Assembly (NCBI GenBank): GCA_009746045.1
Contig: RPFO01000026.1
Location: forward strand, 4,623,783-4,687,782
DNA length: 64,000 nucleotides
Direction of reading: 5' to 3'
Source: Mesostigma viride
Taxonomy: Eukaryota > Streptophyta > Mesostigmatophyceae > Mesostigmatales > Mesostigmataceae
The translations under genes and the position numbers were made by a program. Position 1 is the first letter of the stretch; the number at the start of each line of letters is the position of its first letter. The notes beneath the pieces were generated by a model. The model saw nothing but the letters and a program-made list of their open reading frames with translations, searched no databases and was not told the DNA's origin. Positions 51,486 to 60,882 of this stretch are shown piece by piece.

Positions 51486-54427
51486 TGAACAAGTGTCCAG
51501 CCGCGGGCATCAAGACGGTCCACTTCGCCGAGATGGCGGGCAAGACCGACTCGATGGAAGCCCAGGTGGCTGCCATCAAGCATGGTGAGGAGGCGACGGC
51601 GCCCCCCAACCAATTCGAGACGGTGTACCGGGAGGACCCATTCTGGGCGCCCATGCCGGGTGACGTCGAGATCAACGCTGCGGAGGCTACCAAAGGCAAG
51701 CAGGCACGCAGCCCGCTTTCTTTTCAGCAGGCACCCATGTTGCCTGCCGGGCAGTTGCCCGCGTCCTTTTCCATGCCGCTGGCTGGGGTGCAATCTGCTT
51801 TTGAGCATGCGAACCCTGCTGGGCTGGAGCAGCGTAGGCGATTGGCGCCTGTGTACCCAATGCCGTTCATTGTGGACGTACCCATGTTTTCAGCACGGCA
51901 GGTGGTCGACACCTTCGGGCAGAAGGGGGTTGAGTGGCTGGGGTCGGTTGTGTCCGAGATCCAGTTGTTCGCAGATGGGCATGATGTGCGCACCTTGCGC
52001 AATTCTGAGTCCGTCACCTACGGGCGCCAGCCGGTAGAAGCCGCAGTGCCCGTGGTGCAAGCGGGAGTGGTCAGCACAAGTAGCCAGCAGCGCACTAGTG
52101 CAGTCCCCCAGGTTCCCACGGTGGTTCCATACCCCAATGGTGAGCCGTCCATGGCGTTCCAAGCAGTTGGAGCCTGTGGAGATGTATGGAGCGACATGGT
52201 GACATGTCCGTTGGTTGGCGCAGTCAAGCTTGATAGCGGTGCTCAGCCGCTAGTCATCAGCACGGACTTGGCCACCATGCTGAACCTGACCTACGAGAAC
52301 GGTGGCTTAGTGGAAAGCCCCGTGTCTGTGTCAGGTTGGCAGGGTCCGGCTAGTAAGCCGTACGCTATGACGGCGGTTAAAGTCAACGTGATTTTCAATC
52401 CGTTGCGCGCCTCTAGCATGACCACCGTGTCCGCGTATGCGCTGGTGGTCAACAAGTGTGGATATTCCGCACTACTCGGGGTGGATGTCCTTGCTCGCGC
52501 CATGGTTCAGGTGGACTATAGGGCGGAGGAGGCATCTTACATCCCTGATTGGGATGGGGCTGGCCTGAAGCGGGCCAGCGTGCCGGTCTCATGCTTCAGT
52601 TCTTCAGCCGGGGCTGCACGCCTCAACCCTTCCGCGGCTGCGGGCGTGGTGGAGGTCAGCATGGTGGAGGTACGGGCGGCGGGCTCATCGGCGTGGGACA
52701 AGCATCGGACGGTGCTGCCCCAGCCAACGGCGAGCATTGCCAAGATGCGCACGCAGTGGTCGCTGGATGCTGTGACGTCCACGCGGCAGCTGGCTATGCG
52801 CAAGCGGGTAACTGAAGCCGTCATCACCATTCCTCAGATGGCCAGCCATGGCCTCACTTTGCTGCAACCGGGTGTCTCGGAGGCCCAAGGTAATTTTTCT
52901 GCTGCAATCTTACCGCAGGCCCCTGATTTTGCCAAGGGTGCGGTAGTGTTGGAACTGTTTGCGGGGATCGGAGGGGGCATTGCAGGCTTTTTGGCCGCAG
53001 GCGGCGTGTGCCGTAAACTCATCGCGGTAGAGCCATCGCACAAGGCGCGTCAGGTGTACTTCAGTCACTGTGGCGTGTTGTCGCGAGAGTATCCCGCGCA
53101 GTTTCCGCCATCAGCATGGCGTGACCCGTTTGGGGAATGTCCTCAAGATATCCGAGCCATCGGTGAGGTGCAGGTGCAGCAGTTGTTGCGCAGGCATCAT
53201 GCCATCGACTTGGTAATTGCGGGTTGGGAGTGCCAGGGCCTGAGCCAGGCAGGGCAAGGGCGGGGGCTAGCCGATCCGCGTAGCGCGCTGTTCTGGGAAC
53301 TGTTGCGTGTGGTGGGACTGTTGCAGTCGCGTCAGCCCCATCCGCCTGCGTATCTGTTTGAGAACGTTGTGGCGGGTGACAGCCCACATCAGGCGGTGCG
53401 GGAGGACTGGGCTACAATCGTGGCACTCCTGGGGGAGCCCATCGTGTGTGACAACGCAGGGCTGGGTGGGCTCACGCATCGTTTGCGTGCCTATTGGACC
53501 AACGTGGCGTGTGCGACCGATGTGCAGGCGGTCTTGGGGGCCGTAGCAAGGCAGCATCCGAGTGTGTCTGCGGAGGTAGCATTGCCTTCCCACCTAGTCA
53601 CGCAGAAGGTGGATAGCGAGGATCGCCCACCGTATGCACGCGTCAACCGGGTCGGGAGCCCCATGTGTGCACTGCCGACCCTGGTCAGTTACCAAGGGTC
53701 GACAGCATACCGTGATCGGGGTAAGGGTCTCGTTTGGGACACTACCACCGGTCTGTTGGTGCAGCCACCCGCAGAATTTCGTGAGGCCAGCATGGGTTTT
53801 CATGTCGGGGCCTCGGCGCTGCCGGGCGTGCTCGAGAGTGAGCGCTGGTCTTTGATAGGCCAGGCTATGTCGGTGTTGCAGGTCGGGTATGTGCTGCTTG
53901 CATCGGTTGCCGTGCGCCAGTCTGGGGGGGCGTCCCCAGCCAATCCGCCTCAGCAGGTTGAGGCGCGCGCAGCCAAACTGAAGCGCCCTGCAGCGACGGG
54001 GACTTCATCAGCATGGGGGTGGCGTCTGCGACAGGTGTGGACTATCATTCTCATGACCGCCCTGCTGACCAGCACCGTGCTGGCCGGCGAGCCCACGCTG
54101 CATCGGGTAATACACCGTGCGGCACGCGAGGCTCCGGCGGTGGGTGTCACACCAGGCGTGGCAGCCTTTTCCTTGTTCCACGACGATGCGGCTAGGGCGC
54201 CGCATCTTGAGGCACATGCGGTAGCTGTGGGTGATCCCGCGGATACGCACCCCTGGGCTATTGGCGAACACCTTTCTGATGCGCAGCGCTCAGCCATGCT
54301 AAAGTGGCTAGGCACTGCAAGGGGGGCCTTCGCTTTCACAAGTGATGAACTGGGGTGTTTCAATGGTGGGACCATGCGTGTTCCATTGGACACTGACACC
54401 CTTTGTTCCGACGCCAGCATCGCCTGA
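51299..54427 (+). CDS. DNMT-gypsy ORF2: zinc knuckle - protease - C5 DNA methyltransferase
   Basis: The frame is open from 51299; first ATG at 51485. Upstream of that ATG it encodes CFLCDKDGHLSREC, a CCHC zinc knuckle. Numbering from the ATG: residue ~250 VKLDSGAQPLVIS (retropepsin DSG) with SALLGVDVLARAMVQVDY. Residues ~485-810 are a methyltransferase with motif I ELFAGIGGG (~490), VEPSHKARQVYFSH (II), AGWECQGLSQAGQGRG (IV, catalytic Cys ~583), LFENVVAG (VI), HRLRAYWTN (VIII), a spacer/target-recognition region, then FREASMGFHVG and IGQAMSVLQVGYVL (IX-X). All motifs are in canonical order. Motif IV has WEC in place of the usual PPC. Residues ~850-868 are hydrophobic (QVWTIILMTALLTSTVLAG). 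The function is inferred as C5 methylation of DNA, perhaps of the element's own cDNA or insertion site. The C-terminus overlaps ORF3, which lies in the -1 frame. Confidence 0.92.
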   Translation, partial: RRWRQQRRCRPDASWGGTSSQTGTRTDARKSGCFLCDKDGHLSRECPSRCTKPHGADTKWHLMNKCPAAGIKTVHFAEMAGKTDSMEAQVAAIKHGEEATAPPNQFETVYREDPFWAPMPGDVEINAAEATKGKQARSPLSFQQAPMLPAGQLPASFSMPLAGVQSAFEHANPAGLEQRRRLAPVYPMPFIVDVPMFSARQVVDTFGQKGVEWLGSVVSEIQLFADGHDVRTLRNSESVTYGRQPVEAAVPVVQAGVVSTSSQQRTSAVPQVPTVVPYPNGEPSMAFQAVGACGDVWSDMVTCPLVGAVKLDSGAQPLVISTDLATMLNLTYENGGLVESPVSVSGWQGPASKPYAMTAVKVNVIFNPLRASSMTTVSAYALVVNKCGYSALLGVDVLARAMVQVDYRAEEASYIPDWDGAGLKRASVPVSCFSSSAGAARLNPSAAAGVVEVSMVEVRAAGSSAWDKHRTVLPQPTASIAKMRTQWSLDAVTSTRQLAMRKRVTEAVITIPQMASHGLTLLQPGVSEAQGNFSAAILPQAPDFAKGAVVLELFAGIGGGIAGFLAAGGVCRKLIAVEPSHKARQVYFSHCGVLSREYPAQFPPSAWRDPFGECPQDIRAIGEVQVQQLLRRHHAIDLVIAGWECQGLSQAGQGRGLADPRSALFWELLRVVGLLQSRQPHPPAYLFENVVAGDSPHQAVREDWATIVALLGEPIVCDNAGLGGLTHRLRAYWTNVACATDVQAVLGAVARQHPSVSAEVALPSHLVTQKVDSEDRPPYARVNRVGSPMCALPTLVSYQGSTAYRDRGKGLVWDTTTGLLVQPPAEFREASMGFHVGASALPGVLESERWSLIGQAMSVLQVGYVLLASVAVRQSGGASPANPPQQVEARAAKLKRPAATGTSSAWGWRLRQVWTIILMTALLTSTVLAGEPTLHRVIHRAAREAPAVGVTPGVAAFSLFHDDAARAPHLEAHAVAVGDPADTHPWAIGEHLSDAQRSAMLKWLGTARGAFAFTSDELGCFNGGTMRVPLDTDTLCSDASIA

Positions 54428-57400
54428 GTCAGGCCGAGTTGGATTTTGTAGCCGAGCAATGCAAGGAGTTAGAGGATGCCGGTATCATCAGGCAATCTTC
54501 CTCCAGCTATGCCGCTGCCGTTGTCGTTGCGCCCAAGAAGGACGCTATCACCGGGGCATGGACGGGTATGCGCATGGCCACCGATCTGCGGTTGCTGAAT
54601 GCACACACACCCGTGGACCGTTACCCCATGCCACGTGTGGATGATGTCCTGGATAAGATATCTCCTCATGTGAAGTTTGTGTCCTCGCTGGACCTGCGTA
54701 GCGGCTTTCATCAGATCGCAGTTGCGCCGGAGGATCAGCGGAAGCTTGCATTCTGGGGGGGCGGCAATTTGTATGAGTGGGTGCGCATGCCCTTTGGGCA
54801 CCGCAACGCTAGTGCTGTTTTCCAACGAGCTATGGACAAAGTGCTTGCAGGTCTTCCTTTCGCCGCTTGTTACATTGATGATGTAATCGTCTTTAGCGCG
54901 ACATTTGAGGAGCACCTGGCGCACTTGGAGCAGGTTCGCTTGGCTCTCGAGGAGCATAATATGCGGCTGCACCCTGAGAAGTGCAAGTTCGCCCAGCGGA
55001 CCCTCTCATTCCTTGGTCATCAGATTGTGCCGGGTGGCCGGACGCCTGATGCCGCCAAGGTCGAATCCATTGTGCAGGCCGCCGTACCCACGGATGTCTC
55101 AGGGGTGCGGGCGTATTTGGGTTTGGCTGGCTATTACCGAGGTTACATTGAGAACTTCAGCAGCAAGGTGAAGCCCTTGACCGAGTTACTCAAGAAGGGG
55201 TGCGTGTGGGCGTGGGGTCCCGCACAGCAACGCGCCATCGAGACAATCAAGCAGGAGCTCACGTCGGCCCCGATTCTGCGCGCCCCTGACTATGCTTTGC
55301 CGTTTGTGTTATATACCGACTGGTCCAAGGTAGGACTGGGTGCGGTCTTGGCGCAAAAGGATGGTGATGGGCGCGAGCACGTTATTGCTTATGCTAGTCG
55401 CAGCAACAACCCAGCGGAGAGCCGGTATTCTTCCTATGAGGGGGAGGCACTGGCTGTGGTGTGGGCCATCAAGCACTTTCGCCCGTATTTAGTTGGGCGC
55501 GTGTTTACTCTGGTGACAGACCACCAGCCGCTTCAGTGGCTAATGACCAACACCAACCTGACGGGTAAGCTCGCCCGATGGGCCATGATTATCCAGGAGT
55601 ACCACATGACCATTGTGCATCGGGCCGGCAAGGACCATGTCAACGCCGATGTGCTATCCCGATACGCCATGCCTACCACTGTTGACCACACTGGAGCCCG
55701 GGCCATGGGTGCCGAGGGCTCGTCGGGTTCTGTGGTCTTTGTGAACGCTGCTGGGTATGCGGCCGACGATGAGGAGGAGGCGTGGTGGCGCAGTGTCGAG
55801 TACTCTGTGGCGGACTTCGGCATCAGCGACGACCCGGTGCGGCCGTCGCCATTCACGCCATCCAAAGCTGTGTGCGCTATGGAAGAGGGTAGGTCTCTGT
55901 CCTTTGACATTGATCCTTCTCTGCAGCAGCTGATCGCTGTGCAGGCTCTCTTAGCGCGTAGCTCTCTTGCTGATTGCTACACCGCTGATATCTGGCTAGA
56001 TGGTCGAGTTTTGGAGCAAGTGCAGGGTGCTGTCTTGACTCCTACTCCAGTCGATTGGACTCCTGCTCAGAAGGCGACGGAGTTGAACAGGGTGCAGCAC
56101 AGGGCTGCAACCTATGGTTGGGAAGATGGGGTTTTGTACAAGCTGTTGGGCAAGCGTAGGGTGGTCGTCCCACCGCCTGACAAGCGCGTTGCTATAGTGC
56201 AGGCGTACCACGAGCGGTATGGTCACTTGGGTGGCAATCGCACGCTCAGCCTCGTACGGACCAGCTATTGGTGGAATAACATGCGACACACAGTGGCCCA
56301 GGTAGTGGCCAGCTGTGTCCCGTGTGCTCGAACCAAGGCTAACTTTAGCGCAGATCATGGTGCCAAGGAGCTGATGTCGCTTCCCATCAAGGGCTTGTTT
56401 TATCGCTGGCACGTCGATCTGTGCGGGCCGTTTCAGGAGAGCCCTGACGGCAACCTCTATGTCATGGTATGCGTGGAGAGCTTTAGCAAATGGGTTGAGT
56501 TGATCCCCATTGCTGACAAGCATGCCGCTACCACAGCGAAGCATTTTGCAGACATCATCACCAGGTTTGGGGCTCCCGCGGAGGTAGTCACGGACCAGGG
56601 TGGTGAGTTCAGGGGTGAGTTCCAGGAGTTGCTGGATGGATGTCTTATTGATCACCGTCGCACTTCTCGGGAGCATCCTCAGGCCAATGGTTTGGCTGAG
56701 AGATTGGTGCAGACCGTCAAGCAGGCGCTGCGCAAGTGGAGCCTGCAGGTGCCGGAGTCGGCCAGGTGGGATCGCGAGTTGGCATGGATTGCCATGGGTT
56801 ATCGCATGTCTCCCCAGGAGTCTCTCGCTACCTTCTCCCCGTATTTCCTTCTGTTCGGGCGTAATCCTCTTTTGCCTACGGAGGCACAGGTTGCGCACCC
56901 CGAACCCATGGCCTTCGACAACGCTCAGCAATTTTTGGTTGAGGTGCTGGCCAGGGCAGAGACTTTTAAGAAGGTCATGCCCATCGCGATGAACAACTTG
57001 TTCATTGCTCAGCACAGGGACTCCCTGCGTTACGCTCAGCGCCGGGGGGGCGCATACATGGCTCGCCAGCTGCGGTTTAGGCCAGGGCAGTATGTTTTCC
57101 TGCGCACTCAGCTGAAGCACACTTTGGATGTGGAGGCGGGGCCCACCATTTTGCGCATTGTGGCTATCAAACCATCGGGAGTGGCAATTTTGGAGGGCGC
57201 CGACGGGAGCCGTACGACAGACAACCTCAGCAATCTCAGTCCCTGCTCACTGCCCAATTTGGTCCACGACCTCCAACCGCACACATCTCGCCGAGTCAAG
57301 GACGCCCAGTGTCAGGTTTGTCACCGGGTCGATCAGGCGGAGTCCATGTTATTGTGTGATCAGTGTAACTGTGGTTGGCACATGCAGTGCTTGCAGCCCG

Positions 57401-57522
57401 TGGTCACCAGCATTCCGGAGGGGGATTGGTTTTGTCCAGTGTGCACCGCTGCGCAGTTTACCTCCCGCAGCTTGACTGCGGTCACCGCTGCCCTTGTCTT
57501 GGTACGATCGCTGTCTTCGTGA
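54397..57522 (+). CDS. DNMT-gypsy ORF3: RT - RNase H - integrase - PHD finger
   Basis: About 1040 codons with no Met before the RT core, entered from ORF2 by a -1 shift near 54390-54400 (ORF2 ends in DTDT, this frame opens HPLFRRQHRLS). RT: LEDAGIIRQSSSSYAAAVVV, LDLRSGFHQIAV, MPFGHRNASAVFQRAMDKVL, CYIDDVIVFS (YIDD) and LGHQIVPGG. RNase H: LYTDWSKVGLGAVL, EGEALAVVWAIK, VTDHQPLQWL. Integrase: HERYGHLGG and CVPCARTK, WHVDLCGPF, VVTDQGGEF, NGLAERLVQ (D,D,E). PHD: CQVC at 57310, LLCDQC, CGWHMQC, DWFCPVC ending 57444, a complete C4HC3 set. In host proteins PHD fingers bind histone H3 tails, so it could replace the chromodomain in directing integration. No internal stop. Confidence 0.93.
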   Translation, partial: HPLFRRQHRLSQAELDFVAEQCKELEDAGIIRQSSSSYAAAVVVAPKKDAITGAWTGMRMATDLRLLNAHTPVDRYPMPRVDDVLDKISPHVKFVSSLDLRSGFHQIAVAPEDQRKLAFWGGGNLYEWVRMPFGHRNASAVFQRAMDKVLAGLPFAACYIDDVIVFSATFEEHLAHLEQVRLALEEHNMRLHPEKCKFAQRTLSFLGHQIVPGGRTPDAAKVESIVQAAVPTDVSGVRAYLGLAGYYRGYIENFSSKVKPLTELLKKGCVWAWGPAQQRAIETIKQELTSAPILRAPDYALPFVLYTDWSKVGLGAVLAQKDGDGREHVIAYASRSNNPAESRYSSYEGEALAVVWAIKHFRPYLVGRVFTLVTDHQPLQWLMTNTNLTGKLARWAMIIQEYHMTIVHRAGKDHVNADVLSRYAMPTTVDHTGARAMGAEGSSGSVVFVNAAGYAADDEEEAWWRSVEYSVADFGISDDPVRPSPFTPSKAVCAMEEGRSLSFDIDPSLQQLIAVQALLARSSLADCYTADIWLDGRVLEQVQGAVLTPTPVDWTPAQKATELNRVQHRAATYGWEDGVLYKLLGKRRVVVPPPDKRVAIVQAYHERYGHLGGNRTLSLVRTSYWWNNMRHTVAQVVASCVPCARTKANFSADHGAKELMSLPIKGLFYRWHVDLCGPFQESPDGNLYVMVCVESFSKWVELIPIADKHAATTAKHFADIITRFGAPAEVVTDQGGEFRGEFQELLDGCLIDHRRTSREHPQANGLAERLVQTVKQALRKWSLQVPESARWDRELAWIAMGYRMSPQESLATFSPYFLLFGRNPLLPTEAQVAHPEPMAFDNAQQFLVEVLARAETFKKVMPIAMNNLFIAQHRDSLRYAQRRGGAYMARQLRFRPGQYVFLRTQLKHTLDVEAGPTILRIVAIKPSGVAILEGADGSRTTDNLSNLSPCSLPNLVHDLQPHTSRRVKDAQCQVCHRVDQAESMLLCDQCNCGWHMQCLQPVVTSIPEGDWFCPVCTAAQFTSRSLTAVTAALVLVRSLSS
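57310..57444 (+). other. PHD finger domain of the DNMT-gypsy Pol
   Basis: CX2C - X11 - CX2C, then the Cys/Gly-Trp-His-x-x-Cys segment and the final CPVC, with the Trp two residues before the penultimate Cys, as in chromatin-associated PHD fingers. Located at the extreme C-terminus after the integrase. Confidence 0.88.
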
Positions 57523-57539
57523 TGGGGCCGGTCGCCAGC

Positions 57540-57550
57540 GAGGGGGGGAA
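57540..57550 (+). other. Candidate polypurine tract
   Basis: GAGGGGGGGAA directly before repeat B1 and about 18 bases after the ORF3 stop. A polypurine tract normally abuts the 3' LTR, but here the LTR-like A2 starts 144 bases later. So either B1 is really part of the LTR or this is not the tract. Confidence 0.4.
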
Positions 57551-57692
57551 TCATGGGACAGGTCCTCGCCCACCCCACAGGGCATGCAGTTAAGGCAGGC
57601 ACATCAGCTCAGCTCATTTGGGTTTTACCAAATTAAGCTGAGTGGCCAGCCGCCATGGTGGCGCCGGAGATTGTGGCACGCAGACGCGACAG
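57549..57692. repeat. Short repeat B1 of the DNMT-gypsy
   Basis: 144 bases from AATCATGGGACAGG to GACGCGACAG, one base before A2. Contains a hairpin at 57608-57642 (CTCAGCT..ATTTGG / CCAAAT..AGCTGAG). Repeated after A2 at 58830-58973. Confidence 0.92.
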
Positions 57693-57693
57693 C

Positions 57694-58830
57694 TGTCACG
57701 GACGCGCGCTATGTCATCCGGGCGCCCACTATGCACAAGACCGGTGACGTGCGCAAGGAATTTGTCTTCTACGCATTTTCGACAAAGGCTAGTGACCGGG
57801 GGGGACACTAGCACTTGCAGCATAAGAGCGGACGAAAGTGTACGTGCACGCGCGCCGGGCCAGGCACAGCTGGGCGCGCAGCACTGACTTGAGCGGACGG
57901 CAGCACAAGTGTGCAGCGTCGAGAGGATCATACGCGTGTTAGTGGACAGCTGGAGCTGAAGCTGGACTGCTGGACTTCAACAGCGCCGAGGCTATTGACA
58001 GGCCAGGTGTCTTTGTGGTGTAGAATAGCGGGTCAACGTTATGAGGACTGGACAGAAAATGGAAAAGGACAATTTGCGGTGCGGAGCCAGATCGCTGGAA
58101 TGAATGCGAAATCGCTGGCAGCCCTAAAAAGGGATTTCTTCTAGAAAGGAACGATTAGACGCAATGTTTGCTGGGCCACTCACACGCAAGGTGTGAGCGT
58201 GCAGATTGTCTGAAGGATATTATGCTTCGACCTTGCTGGACGTGACTCAATGTCGGACATTCCCAGGGACAGAAATGCCGGAGCCTCTAGGAGATGAGAT
58301 CGGCAACAGGGTAGCAATTTAGATTTGTCGGGATGCCTTCCTGCTTTTGTTGGCATGTGTGGTAGAAAGCCAGGACGGCAACTGGAATGCGGTTTCTATT
58401 CGCATGGTTCAGGCAGCAAGATAGTTTTGGCATTCCTGGCTGGACTGACAAGTGTGGCGTGTGTCATGCGTGTGGCATGACGAATGGTTTGGTTCATAGT
58501 CGAAGAGGACTCTCACGCAGCGTGTAGTCTCTTCGAGTCTCTCGTTAGTGGCCTTCGTGTTTCTCCCTTTCCTTGGGAGCAAGGCCGGTAGCATGTCATG
58601 GAGCGCTGCCTAACTGCGGGCTCGTGAGCATGGAGTGCATCGATATTGAGACTATCAACGTGTTGTAATTGTATTAACTTTCTCAATAAACTCCGCATGT
58701 GCGGCTTCATCATCAGACTGTGCAAAGTGTGTGTTTTGAAAGCATTATTCTATAGCAGGGGAGGCAATAAGGTGGTTATCAGGCACGAGGGACAGTTCCT
58801 TGTCCTCGGCTGAGAGCCCTCCTTTCTTTA
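57694..58830. repeat. LTR-like repeat A2
   Basis: 1137-base copy of A1, including the primer-binding-like site and ~58 bases beyond it. Directly followed by B2 rather than by genomic DNA. Confidence 0.92.
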
Positions 58831-58973
58831 ATCATGGGACAGGTCCTCGCCCACCCCACAGGGCATGCAGTTAAGGCAGGCACATCAGCTCAGCTCATTT
58901 GGGTTTTACCAAATTAAGCTGAGTGGCCAGCCGCCATGGTGGCGCCGGAGATTGTGGCACGCAGACGCGACAG
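58830..58973. repeat. Short repeat B2 of the DNMT-gypsy
   Basis: Second copy of B1. It ends exactly at GACGCGACAG, where A2 would begin if the structure continued, and is followed at once by the 30-bp minisatellite (GGTGGCTGGCACGC). Confidence 0.92.
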
Positions 58974-60882
58974 GGTGGCTGGCACGCATGGATGGTGGTG
59001 GTGGGGTGCTGGCACGCATGGATGATGGTGGTGGGGTGCTGGCATGCATGGATGGTGGTGGTGGGGTGCTGGCACGCATGGATGGTGGTGGTGGGGTGCT
59101 GGCACGCATGGATGATGGTGGTGGGGTGCTGGCACGCATGGATGGTGGTGGTGGGTGGCTGGCACGCATGGATGATGGTGGTGGGGTGCTGGCAGGCATG
59201 GATGGTGGTGGTGGGGTGCTGGCATGCATGGATGGTGGTGGTGGTGGCTGGCACGCATGGATGGTGGTGGTGGGTGGCTGGCATGCATGGATGGTGGTGG
59301 TGGGGTGCTGGCATGCATGGATGGTGGTGGTGGGGTGCTGGCATGCATGGATGGTGGTGGTGGGTGCTGGCACGCATGGATGGTGGTGGTGGGGTGCTGG
59401 CATGCATGGATGGTGGTGGTGGGTGCTGGCACGCATGGATGGTGGTGGTGGGGTGCTGGCACGCATGGATGGTGGTGGTGGGGTGCTGGCATGCATGGAT
59501 GGTGGTGGTGGGGTGCTGGCACGCATGGATGGTGGTGGTGGGTGGCTGGCACGCATGGATGATGGTGGTGGGGTGCTGGCATGCATGGATGGTGGTGGTG
59601 GGTGGCTGGCATGCATGGATGGTGGTGGTGGGGTGCTGGCATGCATGGATGGTGGTGGTGGGTGGCTGGCACGCATGGATGGTGGTGGTGGGGTGCTGGC
59701 ACGCATGGATGGTGGTGGGGGTGCTGGCATGCATGGATGGTGGTGGTGGGTGGCTGGCACGCATGGATGGTGGTGGTGGGGTGCTGGCACGCATGGATGG
59801 TGGTGGTGGGGTGCTGGCATGCATGGATGGTGGTGGTGGGGTGCTGGCACGCATGGATGGTGGTGGTGGGTGGCTGGCACGCATGGATGATGGTGGTGGG
59901 GTGCTGGCAGGCATGGATGGTGGTGGTGGGTGGCTGGCATGCATGGATGGTGGTGGTGGGGTGCTGGCATGCATGGATGGTGGTGGTGGGTGGCTGGCAC
60001 GCATGGATGGTGGTGGTGGGGTGCTGGCACGCATGGATGGTGGTGGTGGGTGCTGGCATGCATGGATGGTGGTGGTGGGTGGCTGGCACGCATGGATGAT
60101 GGTGGTGGGGTGCTGGCATGCATGGATGGTGGTGGTGGGGTGCTGGCATGCATGGATGGTGGTGGTGGGGTGCTGGCACGCATGGATGGTGGTGGTGGGG
60201 TGCTGGCATGCATGGATGGTGGTGGTGGGGTGCTGGCATGCATGGATGATGGTGGTGGGGTGCTGGCACGCATGGATGGTGGTGGTGGGGTGCTGGCATG
60301 CATGGATGGTGGTGGTGGGGTGCTGGCACGCATGGATGGTGGTGGTGGGGTGCTGGCACGCATGGATGATGGTGGTGGGGTGCTGGCATGCATGGATGGT
60401 GGTGGTGGGGTGCTGGCATGCATGGATGGTGGTGGTGGGGTGCTGGCACGCATGGATGGTGGTGGTGGGGTGCTGGCATGCATGGATGATGGTGGTGGGT
60501 GGCTGGCACGCATGGATGATGGTGGTGGGTGGCTGGCACGCATGGATGGTGGTGGTGGGTGGCTGGCACGCATGGATGATGGTGGTGGGGTGCTGGCATG
60601 CATGGATGGTGGTGGTGGGGTGCTGGCATGCATGGATGATGGTGGTGGGTGGCTGGCACGCATGGATGGTGGTGGTGGGTGGCTGGCACGCATGGATGAT
60701 GGTGGTGGGGTGCTGGCATGCATGGATGGTGGTGGTGGGGTGCTGGCATGCATGGATGGTGGTGGTGGGGTGCTGGCATGCATGGATGGTGGTGGTGGGT
60801 GCTGGCATGCATGGATGGTGGTGGTGGGTGGCTGGCACGCATGGATGATGGTGGTGGGGTGCTGGCATGCATGGATGGTGGA
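58974..60882. repeat. 30-bp G-rich minisatellite, part 3
   Basis: About 63 copies of the same 30-bp unit, with occasional 29- or 27-base units (for example near 59245, 59364, 59717 and 60050). Shared variants (GCACGC, GATGATGG, GGGTGGCTG) recur in blocks, indicating expansion of multi-unit segments. The plus strand is G-rich with four or more GG/GGG runs per unit, so G-quadruplex formation is possible. Confidence 0.97.

Larger units (their letters stand above)
48244..58973 (+). mobile_element. 10.7-kb Ty3/gypsy element encoding a DNA methyltransferase and PHD finger
   Basis: Inserted in the 30-bp minisatellite. Coding order: gag; ORF2 (zinc knuckle - retropepsin - C5 cytosine methyltransferase - hydrophobic segment); ORF3 (RT - RNase H - integrase - PHD). 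Flanking structure is A1 (48244-49381), internal, B1 (57549-57692), A2 (57694-58830), B2 (58830-58973), i.e. an LTR-like repeat plus a second short repeat on each side of the right copy. A1 and A2 differ at only about three positions that I could see, and B1 and B2 look identical, so the insertion is young and probably complete. C5-methyltransferase genes captured by retrotransposons are established for charophytes and dinoflagellates. The PHD at the Pol C-terminus adds a chromatin-reader domain. Confidence 0.92.

Noticed and set aside
57642-58144. Frames such as MASRHGGAGDCGTQTRQ or MQRREDHTRVSGQ
   Set aside because: They lie in the B and A repeats, are duplicated at the other copy only because the repeat is, and have no domain.
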